Source: Brevundimonas intermedia
GTDB taxonomy: Bacteria > Pseudomonadota > Alphaproteobacteria > Caulobacterales > Caulobacteraceae
NCBI RefSeq assembly: GCF_027922165.1
Contig: NZ_BSFD01000009.1
Span: forward strand, 62,001 to 126,000
DNA length: 64,000 bases
Direction of reading: 5' to 3'
Below the pieces are notes generated by a model. The model was given only the letters and a program-made list of their open reading frames with translations. It had not been told where the DNA came from and ran no database searches. Made by a program: the position numbers and the translations under genes. How positions within the stretch are numbered: position 1 is the stretch's first letter; every line of letters starts with the position of its first letter. Positions 35,882 to 45,792 of this stretch are shown here, in pieces.

Positions 35882-37477
35882 TCAGTCCAGACCGGACACG
35901 GCCGAACCGCCGGGCTCGCGGCGCAGCGTCGCCTTCAGCTCGGACAGGGTGACGGCGCGGAAGGCCAGCAGACAGGCGCCATAGACGCCGGCGCCCAGGC
36001 CGCAGACCGCCAGGACGGCGATCTCCTTGGCCAGCAGCACCTGGCTGAGCAGTTCATAGTTGATCCCCGCCAGCAGCAGCAGGCCGGCCATGACCGCGCT
36101 GGCGGCCAGGACGCGGGCGATGCGCGAGACGAAGGCCGGCGACGGCCGCCAGCTGTTCTCGCGGACCAGAACCCCGGCCAGCAGGCCGACATTGATCCAG
36201 GCCGAGGCGCTGGTGGCGATGGCCAGGCCCAGCACGCCGTCCCAGCCCAGAGCGCCGAACCAGAAGAACAGGCCGGAGCCCAGGACGACGGTGATGATCA
36301 CGGCGGCGACGGCGAAATACATGGGCCGGCGCGTGTCCTCGCGCGCGAAGAAGGGCGGGGTCAGGACCTTGGCCAGGACGAAGGCCGGCACGCCCCAGGC
36401 GAACTGGCGCAGCACGTCGGCGGTGCGGGCGGCGTCGGCGCTGGTGAAGGCGCCGCGCGTCACCGTGGCGTCGATGATGAAGAAGGGAATGACGAACAGG
36501 GCCACGGCGGCGGGCAGGGTGAAGGCCATGGCCAGGTTGATCCCGTCGTCCAGCGTCTTCTGCCCGCCCTCGTGGTCGCCGGAGACGAAGGCCCGCGTCA
36601 GGCGCGGCACCAGGGCCAGGCCGATGGCCACCCCGACCAGGCCCAGCGGCAGCTGATACAGGCGGTCGGCGTTGTACAGCACCGAACGGGCGCCGGCGTC
36701 CGATCCGGCCAAGACCTGGGAGACGACCGAGTTGACCTGCATGGCGCCCCCGGCCATGGCGCCGGGCACGGCCAGGGCCAGGGCGCGCTTCACATTGGGC
36801 GTCAGGCGCGGCAGGCCCAGCTTCAGCTTCACGCCCAGACGGCGCACCCCCCACCACAACAGAGCCGCCTGGATCACGCCCGAGACCGTGACGGCGGCGC
36901 TGGTGGCCAAAAGCACGGCTTCCGGCGAAACCGTCAGCACGAAGCCGCTGATCAGCGGGGCCAGGGTGCACAGGTTCAGGAACACCGGCACCGCCGCCGA
37001 CAGGGCGAACCGCCCGCCGGTGTTCAGCACCCCCGACAACAGGGAGGCGATGGTCATACAGGCCAGATAGGGCATGGCCAGCTGGGTCGCGATCACCGCG
37101 ACCCGCATCACTTCGGCGTCGTCCTTCCACGCCGACAGCAGCAGCGGCACGATCCAGGGCATGGCGACCTGCAACAGGATGCAGAAGGCCGCGACCACGG
37201 CGAACATGAAGGACATGGCCTCCGACGCCGTCACCGCCGCCGCCGCGTCGCCCTCGCGCGTCTTGACCCCGCCATAGACCGGCACGAAGGCCTGGGCGAA
37301 GGCGCCCTCGGCGAACAGGCGTCGGAACATGTTGGGCAGCATCAGGGCCGTGGACCAGACGTCCATCAGCGCCCCCTGGCCGAAGTTGGCCGACAGGGCC
37401 AGATCGCGTCCGAAACCGAGCAGGCGGCTGCCTAGCGTCAGGGTCGACTGAACCAGGGTGTTGCGGGCGAGGCTCAT
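35882..37477 (-). CDS. murJ: Lipid II flippase MurJ
   Basis: 531 residues with about 14 transmembrane segments. The N-terminal RNTLVQSTLTLGSRLLGFGRD (split here: NTLVQSTLTLGSRLLG) and FAEGAFAQAFVPVYG are MurJ/MviN signatures including conserved basic residues of the central cavity. It flips lipid-linked peptidoglycan precursors to the periplasm. It is downstream of glnD, separated by a 130-bp nested repeat, a linkage (glnD-murJ-trpS) conserved across alphaproteobacteria. Confidence 0.96.
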   Translation of the reverse strand: MSLARNTLVQSTLTLGSRLLGFGRDLALSANFGQGALMDVWSTALMLPNMFRRLFAEGAFAQAFVPVYGGVKTREGDAAAAVTASEAMSFMFAVVAAFCILLQVAMPWIVPLLLSAWKDDAEVMRVAVIATQLAMPYLACMTIASLLSGVLNTGGRFALSAAVPVFLNLCTLAPLISGFVLTVSPEAVLLATSAAVTVSGVIQAALLWWGVRRLGVKLKLGLPRLTPNVKRALALAVPGAMAGGAMQVNSVVSQVLAGSDAGARSVLYNADRLYQLPLGLVGVAIGLALVPRLTRAFVSGDHEGGQKTLDDGINLAMAFTLPAAVALFVIPFFIIDATVTRGAFTSADAARTADVLRQFAWGVPAFVLAKVLTPPFFAREDTRRPMYFAVAAVIITVVLGSGLFFWFGALGWDGVLGLAIATSASAWINVGLLAGVLVRENSWRPSPAFVSRIARVLAASAVMAGLLLLAGINYELLSQVLLAKEIAVLAVCGLGAGVYGACLLAFRAVTLSELKATLRREPGGSAVSGLD

Positions 37478-37499
37478 GCGAAATCCGAAATTCTATCTC

Positions 37500-37628
37500 C
37501 CGCTCATCCCCGCGAAAGCGGGGACCCAGTGCTTTCGCGGCGCAAGCCTGTCCGGGATCGACGACGTCGATGCGGGAAAGACTGGATCGCCTAAAGATCT
37601 GGGTCCCCGCTTTCGCGGGGATGAGCGG
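37500..37628. repeat. Nested inverted repeat between glnD and murJ
   Basis: A 30-bp arm (37500-37529) is perfectly inverted at 37599-37628 with about 70 bp between. Each arm is itself a palindrome, CCCCGCGAAAGCGGGG. Such 'ccccgc-gaaa-gcgggg' modules are common intergenic repeats in Caulobacterales. In RNA, each arm makes its own hairpin or both pair into one long stem. It may act as an attenuator between glnD and murJ. It encodes nothing. Confidence 0.85.
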
Positions 37629-37642
37629 ATGTCTTGTCTCGC

Positions 37643-40345
37643 TTAGCGCGCTTCCGGCGGCGGCGATACGGGCTTGGCGCGGGTCCGGCGACCCAGGTCC
37701 GAGACGTCGCGGGCGCTGGCGCGAGCCGAGGCGACCTTGCGGCCCTCGGGCGCCGGGGCGCGGCTGTCCAGCACGGCTTCCAGCGCGGCGCGCAGTTCGG
37801 CGATGCGCTGTTCGGAGGTGATCTTGCGGCCCTTGCCGTCCACCACATAGAAGCTGTCCACCGCCCGTTCGCCATAGCTGGCGACATGGGCCGAGCGGAT
37901 GTTCAGCCCCTCGTCGTTGAAGACCCGTGACAGGGCCGCCAGCAGGCCCGGCCGGTCGGCGCCCGACACCTCGACCACCGTGGCCGCCTCGCTGGCGTGG
38001 TGATCGACCATGACCACGGGCCGGACCTCGAAGGCGGCCTTGCGGGCGTTGCCGGCGGGGGCGGGGGCCTTGCTGATACGGCCCTCGCCGCGCGCGGCTT
38101 TCTCCAGCGCGTCGGTCAGGGCCTTGAGCCGGCGGGGTTCGGCCTGGCCATAGGGCAGGCCCGCCCCGTCCTGCACCCGGAAGACGTCCAGGACCACGCC
38201 CTCGCTGGTCGTCGCCACCCGGGCGTCGGTGACGTCGGCGCCCAAGGCGGCCATGGTCTGGGCCAGGTCGGCGAACAGGCCGGGCCTGTCGGTGGCGGCG
38301 ATGGAGATTTCGGTGGCCTGGACCGGCAGGCCCAAGACCGGGGTCAGGGGCGCGGCCTGGGCGGCGGCGCCGGTCTGACGCGCCCGCTGCACCAGGGCGG
38401 GATGCGCCGCCAGCGGATTCTCGCGCGCCACGTCCTCGCCGCGGAACAGGGCGGCGACCTGGTCATAGAGGGTGCGCATCAACTGACCCTTCCAGCCGTT
38501 CCAGACGCCCGGCCCCACGGCGCGGATATCGGCCACGGTCAGGACCAGCAGCATCCGCAGCCGCTCGGGATCGCCGACCAGCTCGGCGAAGGCGCGAATG
38601 GTGGCCGGATCGGACAGATCGCGCTTCTGGGCATAGTCGGACAGGGCCAGGTGGCTGCGGACCAGCCAGACCACCAGTTCGATGCGGCGCGGATCGACGC
38701 CCAGTCGTTCGCAGGCCCGGCGCGCGGCGATGGCCCCGTCCTCCAGCTGCCCCCGTTCTCCGCCCTTTCCGACGTCGTGCAGCAGCATGCCCAGCATCAG
38801 GGCTTCCATATCCGAGATCAGGTGCACGATCTCCGACGCCATCGGGTGGTCGGACTTCAGCTTGCCGCGCGCGATGTCGTTGATGAAGCCGATGGCCTGG
38901 AGCGTGTGCTCGTCCACCGTATAGGCGTGGTACATGTTGAACTGGGTCTGGCCGACGATCCGCCCCCATTCGGGCAGGAACCGCCCCAGCAGGCCGGTCT
39001 CGTTCATGAGGGTCAGGGTGCGGTACGGCCTCTGGCCATGGGCCAGGACGCTGAGGAAGGCCCGCGTCGCCTCCGGATCGCGCCGCAGCCTGGGCGTCAC
39101 CAGCGACAGGGACCGGGTCACGGCCGAAAAGGCGTCGGGGTGCAGGTCCAGGTCGTGCCGGTCGGCATAGACGAACAGGCTCAGCAGCTTGACCGGATCG
39201 CGCTCGAACACCGTCGCGTCCTCGACCGACAGCCGGCCCTGATCGACCCAGAAGCCCTCGATCTCCAGCTTGCGGCGGTTGGTCCGGAACGGGATCATCA
39301 GGCGCGACAGGCCCTGGGCCGTCTTCTGGTGCCGGGCCTCCAGCTTGGCCGACATGGCCCGCGTCAGGGCGCCGACGTCGCGCGCGATCAGGAAATATCG
39401 GCGCATGAACCGCTCCACCGCCGGTTCGTCGCCCCGCCCCTGCCAACCCATCCGCCGCGCGACCTCGGGCTGCATGTCGAAGGTCAGCTTCTCCTCCGCC
39501 CGTCCGGCGACCAGGTGCAGATGGATCCGCACCCGCCACAGGAAGTCGAAGGCGTCGTCGGAGGCGCGTCGCTCGCGCGGGGTGAACAGTTCGTCCATCA
39601 CCGTCGCGCCCAGCCGGCTGTCGGGCGCCAGGGATCGGGCGATCCAGTACAGGGTGTTGAGGTCGCGCAGCCCCCCTTTGCCGTCCTTGACGTTGGGCTC
39701 GACCTTGTAGCGGGTCACCCCGGCCTTCTGGTGTCGGGCGGCGCGCTCCTCCAGCTTGGCGGCGATGAAGGGGCGGGGGTCGGCCTTGGCCACCATGTCG
39801 CGGAACCGGCCGATCATCAGGTCCGACAGCCGGTCGTCCCCGGCCAGGTGCCGGGCCTCCAGCAGGGTGGTCCGCACCGTCATGTCGGTGCGCCCCAGGG
39901 TCAGGCATTCCTCGACCGATCGCACGGCCGGCCCGACCTTGATGCCCAGATCCCACAGCACATAGAGGACGAATTCGATCACCGTCCCGCCGCGCGGCGT
40001 GGCCTTGGCGGGCCGCAGGAACAGCAGGTCCAGGTCGGAATAGGGCGCCAGAACGCCCCGGCCATAACCGCCGACCGCCACCAGCGACAACCGTTCGCTC
40101 TCGACGGCCGAAACGGGGAACAGCACCTCGGTTGTGACCCGCCACAGGGCCGCCAGCATGTCGTCGGCGGCTGTGGCGTAGATGCGGGCGACCTCGCGCC
40201 CCTTCATGCCCCCGTCCAGCTTGCGCTCGGCGCGGGCGCGGGCGGCGTCGTAACTGTCGCGCAAAACGGACGCGACCGCCGCGCGCGGATCTCCCGCGCG
40301 GGCGGCCTCGTCAAGGCGGTCATCCAGACTGAGCGAAACGGTCAT
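37643..40345 (-). CDS. glnD: Bifunctional uridylyltransferase/uridylyl-removing enzyme
   Basis: 900 residues. The nucleotidyltransferase site is VGGYGRGVLAPYSDLDLLFL (about 91-110). The GlnE/PII-UTase middle domain is followed by an HD domain (GMLLHDVGKGGERG) that removes UMP. Two C-terminal ACT domains are marked by ATDRPGLFADLAQTM and GADRPGLLAALSRVF, which sense glutamine. It modifies PII proteins and is the primary nitrogen sensor. It is directly downstream of typA. Confidence 0.98.
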   Translation of the reverse strand: MTVSLSLDDRLDEAARAGDPRAAVASVLRDSYDAARARAERKLDGGMKGREVARIYATAADDMLAALWRVTTEVLFPVSAVESERLSLVAVGGYGRGVLAPYSDLDLLFLRPAKATPRGGTVIEFVLYVLWDLGIKVGPAVRSVEECLTLGRTDMTVRTTLLEARHLAGDDRLSDLMIGRFRDMVAKADPRPFIAAKLEERAARHQKAGVTRYKVEPNVKDGKGGLRDLNTLYWIARSLAPDSRLGATVMDELFTPRERRASDDAFDFLWRVRIHLHLVAGRAEEKLTFDMQPEVARRMGWQGRGDEPAVERFMRRYFLIARDVGALTRAMSAKLEARHQKTAQGLSRLMIPFRTNRRKLEIEGFWVDQGRLSVEDATVFERDPVKLLSLFVYADRHDLDLHPDAFSAVTRSLSLVTPRLRRDPEATRAFLSVLAHGQRPYRTLTLMNETGLLGRFLPEWGRIVGQTQFNMYHAYTVDEHTLQAIGFINDIARGKLKSDHPMASEIVHLISDMEALMLGMLLHDVGKGGERGQLEDGAIAARRACERLGVDPRRIELVVWLVRSHLALSDYAQKRDLSDPATIRAFAELVGDPERLRMLLVLTVADIRAVGPGVWNGWKGQLMRTLYDQVAALFRGEDVARENPLAAHPALVQRARQTGAAAQAAPLTPVLGLPVQATEISIAATDRPGLFADLAQTMAALGADVTDARVATTSEGVVLDVFRVQDGAGLPYGQAEPRRLKALTDALEKAARGEGRISKAPAPAGNARKAAFEVRPVVMVDHHASEAATVVEVSGADRPGLLAALSRVFNDEGLNIRSAHVASYGERAVDSFYVVDGKGRKITSEQRIAELRAALEAVLDSRAPAPEGRKVASARASARDVSDLGRRTRAKPVSPPPEAR

Positions 40346-40395
40346 GTCAGCCTTCTATAGGCCACATCCCCCTTCGCGTCCGTGAACGACGGTAA

Positions 40396-42228
40396 TTACT
40401 CCGGACGAACGCGCTTCTTGCGGAACGACGGGTTCAGGGTCTGCTTGCGCAGGCGGATGGACTTCGGCGTAACCTCGACCAGCTCATCGTCGTCGATATA
40501 GGCGATGGCCTGTTCCAGCGACATCTGGCGCGGCGGGGTCAGGCGCACGGCCTCGTCCTTGCCGGAGGCGCGGACGTTGGTCAGTTGCTTGCCCTTGATC
40601 GGGTTGACGTCCAGGTCGTCCCAGCGCGCGTTCTCGCCGATGATCATGCCCTGGTAGGTCTTCTCGCCGGCGCCGACGAACATGACGCCGCGATCTTCCA
40701 GGTTCCACAGGGCGAAGGCCGCCGTGTCGCCGTCGGAGTTCGAGATCAGCACGCCCTTCAGACGGCCGGCGATCGCGCCCTTGTATTCTTCGTAGTGGCT
40801 GAAGACCCGGTTCAGCACGCCCGAACCGCGCGTGTCGGTCAGGAACTCGCCTTGATAGCCGATCAGTGAGCGCGACGGGCATTTCAGGCTGATGCGGGTC
40901 TTGCCGGCGCCCGACGGGCCCATGTCGGTCATTTCGGCCTTACGGGCCGACAGCTTCTCGATGACGATGCCCGAGAACTCGTCGTCCACGTCGATCATGA
41001 CGTCTTCGATGGGCTCCATCTTCTCGCCGTTAGGGCCTTCCTGGAAGACCACGCGCGGACGCGAGATCGAGACCTCGAAGCCTTCCCGGCGCATGTTCTC
41101 GATCAGAACGCCCAGCTGTAGTTCGCCACGGCCCGCGACCTCATAGGCGTCGCCGCCTTCAGTGGTGGTGACGCGGATGGCGACGTTGGCTTCGGCTTCC
41201 TTCAGCAGACGGTCACGGATGACGCGCGACTGAACCTTGTCGCCTTCGCGGCCGGCCAGGGGGCTGTCATTGACCGAGACGGTCATGGAGATGGTCGGCG
41301 GATCGATGGGTTGAGCGGGAAGCGCATCGACGACTTCCATGGCGCACAGGGTGTCGGCCACGGTGGCCTTGGACATGCCGGCGATGGCGACGATGTCGCC
41401 CGCTTCCGAACCCTCGTCCAGGGCCTGACGCTTCAGGCCGCGGAAGGCCAAGACCTTGGTGATGCGGCCGCGTTCGATTTCCTTGCCTTCACGGTCCAGG
41501 GCGTGGATCGCCATGCCGGGGACGGCCTTGCCGCTCTCGATCCGGCCGGTCAGGATCCGGCCCAGGAAGGGGTCGGACTCGATCAGCACGTTCAGCATCT
41601 GGAACGGCTTGTCCTTGTTTTCTTGAACCTTGGGCGGCGGGACGTGGTCGACGATCAGGTCGAACAGCGGGGCCAGGTTGTCGTTGGGCTGGTTCAGATC
41701 CATCGTCGCCCAGCCGTTGCGGCCCGAGGCGTAGATGTGGGGGAAGTCCAGCTGCTCGTCCGTCGCGCCGATGGCGGCGAACAGGTCGAAGGTCTCGTTG
41801 TGGACGCGGTCCGGATCGGCGTGGGCGCGGTCAACCTTGTTGATGCACAGGATCGGACGCAGGCCCATCTTCAGGGCCTTGGTCAAGACGAACTTGGTCT
41901 GGGGCATGACGCCCTCTTCGGCGTCCACCAGGATGACGCAGCCGTCCACCATGCCCAGGATGCGCTCGACTTCGCCGCCGAAGTCGGCGTGGCCGGGGGT
42001 GTCGATGATGTTGATGCGGGTTTCACCGGCCTTGCCGTTCCAAAGCACCGAGGTGCACTTGGCCAGGATGGTGATGCCACGCTCCTTTTCCTGGTCGTTC
42101 GAGTCCATGGCGCGCTCGGTGGTCGCCTCATTGGCTCGGAAGACGCCGGACTGGGCGAGCAGTTGGTCCACCAGGGTCGTCTTACCGTGGTCGACGTGGG
42201 CGATGATGGCGACGTTGCGCAGGTTCAT
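40396..42228 (-). CDS. typA: Translational GTPase TypA/BipA
   Basis: 610 residues. The G domain has [10 protein letters not shown] (G1), [14 protein letters not shown] (G3) and NKVDR (G4). EF-G-like domains II, III and V and the BipA-specific C-terminal domain follow. It is a ribosome-binding GTPase important under stress and low temperature and in ribosome assembly. It heads the leftward run typA-glnD-murJ-trpS, with 50 bp to glnD. Confidence 0.98.
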   Translation of the reverse strand: MNLRNVAIIAHVDHGKTTLVDQLLAQSGVFRANEATTERAMDSNDQEKERGITILAKCTSVLWNGKAGETRINIIDTPGHADFGGEVERILGMVDGCVILVDAEEGVMPQTKFVLTKALKMGLRPILCINKVDRAHADPDRVHNETFDLFAAIGATDEQLDFPHIYASGRNGWATMDLNQPNDNLAPLFDLIVDHVPPPKVQENKDKPFQMLNVLIESDPFLGRILTGRIESGKAVPGMAIHALDREGKEIERGRITKVLAFRGLKRQALDEGSEAGDIVAIAGMSKATVADTLCAMEVVDALPAQPIDPPTISMTVSVNDSPLAGREGDKVQSRVIRDRLLKEAEANVAIRVTTTEGGDAYEVAGRGELQLGVLIENMRREGFEVSISRPRVVFQEGPNGEKMEPIEDVMIDVDDEFSGIVIEKLSARKAEMTDMGPSGAGKTRISLKCPSRSLIGYQGEFLTDTRGSGVLNRVFSHYEEYKGAIAGRLKGVLISNSDGDTAAFALWNLEDRGVMFVGAGEKTYQGMIIGENARWDDLDVNPIKGKQLTNVRASGKDEAVRLTPPRQMSLEQAIAYIDDDELVEVTPKSIRLRKQTLNPSFRKKRVRPE

Positions 42229-42366
42229 TTGATAATCGCGAAAAGGCGCGGCCGGGATGCAGGCGGCCGCTGGTCATGAAAAGGCATGCAGGGAGCGCGC
42301 GCCTCTTACAGGCATGTGGACGGAAAGACCAGAGCAGGCGTTTCGCCGCCACGGATCAAGCGCGTC

Positions 42367-42909
42367 TTAAGCGTCCTGAAGGTCACGCATCATATAGCGG
42401 GCGTCGGATCCGTAGCTGGCCAGTTTCGCCGCCATGCCGGGGGTTTCGCGTTCCGCAAAACCGTGGCGGGACCAGAAATCCACAGCGTCGTTGACCGCGA
42501 CCAGGGCGACGGCGGGCCAGCCGTCCTCGGCCGCCTGATCGGCCAGTCGCTCGATGACGGCGCGCGTGACCCCACCGCCGCGCGCCTGAGGGTGCACGGC
42601 CAGGTCGTGCAGATAGATCAGGTCCGGATCGGCCGGCAGGCCCTCGATCACCGTGTTCAACGGCGGTGCGCTGTCGGCCCGCCACGGATAGGCGATCAGA
42701 TAGCCCTTGGCCGGGGCGTCGCCGTCCGCCAGCACGAAACAGCCGCGCGGATAGAGCGCCAGCCGGTTCTGGAAACAGGCCCGGTCCTCGAAATGGTCGG
42801 GAAACGACAGGCGGGCGACCTCGACCACGGCGTCGATGTCGGCCGGCCGCATCGGCCGCCAGCCTAGCTGGGGCAGCGCACGTTCAACTCCGCCTTGTGG
42901 AAGCGCCAT
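42367..42909 (-). CDS. GNAT family N-acetyltransferase
   Basis: 180 residues from the ATG at 42909, which overlaps the upstream DUF6265 gene by 46 bp. A later Met at 42852 would cut the first beta-strand (LGWRPMRPADIDAV), so the long start is preferred. The acetyl-CoA motif appears as LAVHPQARGGGVTRAVIERL, followed by FWSRHGFAE. The substrate is unknown. It is the last gene of a leftward group and is separated from typA by 138 bp holding no other feature I can support. Confidence 0.87.
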   Translation of the reverse strand: MALPQGGVERALPQLGWRPMRPADIDAVVEVARLSFPDHFEDRACFQNRLALYPRGCFVLADGDAPAKGYLIAYPWRADSAPPLNTVIEGLPADPDLIYLHDLAVHPQARGGGVTRAVIERLADQAAEDGWPAVALVAVNDAVDFWSRHGFAERETPGMAAKLASYGSDARYMMRDLQDA

Positions 42910-43340
42910 CGGATGATCCTCTCCTGACCGTCCAGCACGCCTTCGATCCGGGCGTTCAGGACATCGCCGTCCCGTTCATAGACGACGCGTTTGGGAAAGT
43001 CGTCGTCGGACGCCTGTTCGAACACCACGCGGGTCGGGCCGGAGGCGACGACTGGAAACATCGTCGGGGCCTGGCCTTCGGGATGGGCGAAATAGGCCAG
43101 CGGGGCGGCCGGGGTCGGATCGATCGGCGCGATGCGTGACAGCTCCCACCCCGCCCGACCCCCGCGCACGGTCAGCGACGTCCCGAGCATCAGGTTCAGA
43201 CGCGGGTCGGTCCAGGTCTCCGACACTTCGCGCCCCGGTTCGCAGGACAGCCAATAGCCGGCCATCCAGCCCAGGTCGGGGCGCAGGTCCGGCGCGGGGG
43301 CCGCCTGCAGGGCGGCGGCGAGAAGCAGCGGGGTCAGCAT
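42864..43340 (-). CDS. DUF6265 family secreted protein
   Basis: 158 residues. A short signal peptide (LLLAAALQAAPAP) precedes a lipocalin-like beta-barrel family recognised as DUF6265: LGWMAGYWLSCEPGREVSETW at the start (quoted as GWMAGYWLSCEPG) and MLGTSLTVRGGRAGWE. The function is unknown; small-ligand binding is plausible from the fold. It follows the AraC gene by 33 bp and overlaps the acetyltransferase. Confidence 0.8.
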   Translation of the reverse strand: MLTPLLLAAALQAAPAPDLRPDLGWMAGYWLSCEPGREVSETWTDPRLNLMLGTSLTVRGGRAGWELSRIAPIDPTPAAPLAYFAHPEGQAPTMFPVVASGPTRVVFEQASDDDFPKRVVYERDGDVLNARIEGVLDGQERIIRWRFHKAELNVRCPS

Positions 43341-43373
43341 GGTCGGTTTCCCTCTCCGGTCGATAGCGACAGG

Positions 43374-44198
43374 CTAGGCGGCGTGCGGCCCCGCCGGCTT
43401 GTAGGTTTGCGACGCGATGGCTCGGGCCAGCGCCTGCTGTTCCCGCGCCCAGTCGGTGGCGGTGCAGCCGAGGAACCGCCGGAAGTCGCGCGCCATCTGC
43501 GGCTGGTCGAAATAGCCGGCCTCCAGCCCTGCCGCCAGCCAACCCTCGGTCTCGCCGTCCGGCTGGGCCGCGTGGTCGAACACCCGACGAAAGCGGAAAA
43601 TCGAACGCAGCAGGCGGGGCGAGACTCCGACCCGGTCGGCGAAGCGCCGCTGAAGCGCCCGTTGCTCCCCCGGCGACCGAGGCGGCGCAGGCTGCTCGGC
43701 GGCGGCCTCATCGATCTCGGCGCGGACCATCGGATCAATCGTCCAGTTCTCGTGCTGCTTCTGGTGGGTCAGCCAGGCGACGAAGGCCGCCGCCTGCCCT
43801 GCGGGATCGCCCTTTGGCGGATCGAACCCGGCCAGACGTTCAACCATGTTCAGTCGTCGGTCGGTCGCCTCGTTCAACGGCCGACCCAGAAAATCCCGCG
43901 CCCCGTCCGGCTCGAACCGGACGGAGACCAGTTCGGTCGGCCCGGTCGGCTTCATGGCCAGGGGCCGGGTCATCTGGCCGGCGAACAGGGCCGAGGGCTG
44001 AAGGTGGAATGCGCCGTCCTCGCCCTGTTCGGCATAGGGGGCGCCGATGTCGAACACCAGTTCGGGGCAGCCGTCGGGAGCGATGCGCTGGATCGTCGGC
44101 GTCGGACCCGGGGCGGCGTAGGTCCAGAGGACCCGGACGAAGGGCCGCAGCGCCGGCGGCGGCGCGAACTCCTGATACCGTTCCTCCCCCGAGGCCAC
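43374..44198 (-). CDS. AraC family transcriptional regulator
   Basis: 274 residues from a GTG at 44196-44198. The N-terminal sensor half (FAPPPALRPFVRVLWTY, PELVFDIGAPY) matches the DUF6597 type. The C-terminal double helix-turn-helix includes LQRRFADRVGVSPRLLRSIF and AAGLEAGYFDQPQMARDFRR. It begins one base after the DUF1178 stop, so it shares the grxC operon. The ligand and targets are unknown. Confidence 0.88.
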   Translation of the reverse strand: MASGEERYQEFAPPPALRPFVRVLWTYAAPGPTPTIQRIAPDGCPELVFDIGAPYAEQGEDGAFHLQPSALFAGQMTRPLAMKPTGPTELVSVRFEPDGARDFLGRPLNEATDRRLNMVERLAGFDPPKGDPAGQAAAFVAWLTHQKQHENWTIDPMVRAEIDEAAAEQPAPPRSPGEQRALQRRFADRVGVSPRLLRSIFRFRRVFDHAAQPDGETEGWLAAGLEAGYFDQPQMARDFRRFLGCTATDWAREQQALARAIASQTYKPAGPHAA

Positions 44199-44199
44199 C

Positions 44200-44634
44200 T
44201 CAGTTGACCTTGGATGGGTCCGGCGGCGGGGCGGGCAGGGCGGCCACCGGCACGCCGTCCTCCTTCAGCTTCTTCACCTCGGCAGGCGTGGCCTCGCCAT
44301 AGATCTCGCGCTTTTCGGAGCGGCCCTCGTGGATGTCGCGGGCCTCGCGGGCGAACGCATCGCCCACATAGTCGAAGTTCGCCTCCACATGGGCGCGCAC
44401 CTCGCGCGCCGCCTCCATCATCATGGTCTGCATCCGGGCGGCGACGTCGGGCGGGGTCGCCGTTTTCCGCGTTCCGCTGACCGCGGGGGCCATGATCGCC
44501 TTCTGCACCGCGCGCGAGCCGCAGAAGGGGCATTCGACCAGGCCGCGCGCCGCCTGATCGTCATAGTCGGAGGACGAGCCGAACCAGGCCTCGAAGTCAT
44601 GGGCCTGGTCGCAGTTGAGGGCGTAGCGGATCAT
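44200..44634 (-). CDS. DUF1178 family protein
   Basis: 144 residues. The N-terminus MIRYALNCDQAHDFEAWFG and the Cys-x2-Cys in ECPFCGSRAV (with an earlier single Cys) are typical of DUF1178, a small putative zinc-binding protein. Its conserved location beside nitrilase and glutaredoxin genes in alphaproteobacteria is seen here too. No biochemical role is established. It is 7 bp behind the nitrilase gene. Confidence 0.88.
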   Translation of the reverse strand: MIRYALNCDQAHDFEAWFGSSSDYDDQAARGLVECPFCGSRAVQKAIMAPAVSGTRKTATPPDVAARMQTMMMEAAREVRAHVEANFDYVGDAFAREARDIHEGRSEKREIYGEATPAEVKKLKEDGVPVAALPAPPPDPSKVN

Positions 44635-44641
44635 GAGCGCA

Positions 44642-45481
44642 TCAGGGAACAGACAGGAAGTCGCGGTCGTGGGTCAGGGCCGGCACCGCGGCGCGAGCCT
44701 TGGCCACGGCGTCCATGTCCAGCTTCGCTGTTAGGATGCAAGGCTCGTCGTGATCCGCCTTGGCCAGAATCTCGCCCCAGGGGCCGACCACGGTCGAGCG
44801 GCCCCAGGTGCGGCGCCCGTCCTCGTGCAGTCCGCCCTGGGCCGGGGCGAGGACGAAGGCGCCGGTCTCAATGGCGCGGGCGCGCAGCAGGGTCTCCCAG
44901 TGGGCCTCGCCCGTCGGCGCCGTAAAGGCGGCGGGCACGGCGATCATCGACGCTCCGGCCTTGGCCAACTGGCGGTGCAGGTGGGGGAAACGGATGTCGT
45001 AGCAGATGGTCAGGCCCAGCCGGCCCCAGGGGGTGTCGGCCACCGCCGCCCCGTCGCCGGGCCGCACCGTCGCGCTCTCGCGGTATCGCTCGCCATTGGG
45101 CAGATCGACGTCGAAGACGTGCAGCTTGTCATAGCGGGCCACGATCCCGCCGGACGTATCGATCAGCAACGACCGGTTGGCGGCCCGTCCGTCGCCGGCG
45201 TGACCCGACTTGACGATGGCCGAGCCGATCAGCAGCCAGACCCCCAGTTCCGCCGCTAGGCGTCGCAGGCGCAGGACGGCGACATCGGCCGTCTCGTCGG
45301 TGATGACGGCGTCGCGGCGGTCGCGGCGCTGTTCCAGGACATTGGTCCCTTCGGGGGTCAGGATGAATTTCGCCCTGCCCGCCGCCGCCTCGCGGATCAG
45401 GGGCTCGACATGGGCCAGGGCCGCCTGCGCCGTCGCCGGCGTGCGGGTCTGGATCAGGGCGATGTCGAGCCCGCTGCTCAT
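44642..45481 (-). CDS. Carbon-nitrogen hydrolase (nitrilase superfamily, Nit1-like)
   Basis: 279 residues. The Glu-Lys-Cys triad is visible: FILTPEGTN (Glu), YDKLHVFDVDLP (Lys) and LTICYDIRFPHLHRQLAKAG (Cys). The sequence is close to the NIT1/YbeM group, whose members hydrolyse deaminated glutathione or omega-amides. It lies 4 bp behind grxC, so a glutathione-related repair function would fit, but this is an inference. Confidence 0.9.
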   Translation of the reverse strand: MSSGLDIALIQTRTPATAQAALAHVEPLIREAAAGRAKFILTPEGTNVLEQRRDRRDAVITDETADVAVLRLRRLAAELGVWLLIGSAIVKSGHAGDGRAANRSLLIDTSGGIVARYDKLHVFDVDLPNGERYRESATVRPGDGAAVADTPWGRLGLTICYDIRFPHLHRQLAKAGASMIAVPAAFTAPTGEAHWETLLRARAIETGAFVLAPAQGGLHEDGRRTWGRSTVVGPWGEILAKADHDEPCILTAKLDMDAVAKARAAVPALTHDRDFLSVP

Positions 45482-45485
45482 CGGG

Positions 45486-45743
45486 TCAGGCGGCCAGAAG
45501 CGGGTCGAGCTTGCCGTCCCGGTCCAGGGCGTGGATGTCGTCGGAGCCGCCGACGTGCTGACCGGCGATGAAGATCTGCGGGAAGGTCATGCGCCCGCCC
45601 GACTTCTCGACCATCTCAGCCTTCTTCTCGGGGTCGTTGGAGGCGACGATCTCGGTGTAATCGACGCCCTTCTTCTTCAGCAGCGCCATGGCGCTATAGC
45701 AGTAGGGGCAGCCGGGCTTGGTGTAGATGACGACTTCGGCCAA
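45486..45743 (-). CDS. grxC: Glutaredoxin 3
   Basis: 85 residues, the normal size. The dithiol active site CPYC is at residues 12-15 in YTKPGCPYCYSA, with the conserved TFPQIFIAGQHVGGSDD for glutathione binding. It reduces protein disulfides with glutathione as electron donor. It is second in comF-grxC-nitrilase-DUF1178, 49 bp behind comF. Confidence 0.97.
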   Translation of the reverse strand: MAEVVIYTKPGCPYCYSAMALLKKKGVDYTEIVASNDPEKKAEMVEKSGGRMTFPQIFIAGQHVGGSDDIHALDRDGKLDPLLAA

Positions 45744-45792
45744 ATCAGAACTCCAGAAATTGGGCGCCCCGTACAGGCGGGGCGGTTTGGAT

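Noticed and set aside
35267..37435. 722-aa plus-strand open frame opposite trpS and murJ
   Set aside because: Composition is Gly/Gln/His/Asp-rich without any domain, and it is antisense to two well-conserved genes. It is a GC-driven shadow.
37997..40360. 787-aa plus-strand open frame opposite glnD
   Set aside because: Antisense shadow of glnD, low-complexity and with no recognisable motif.
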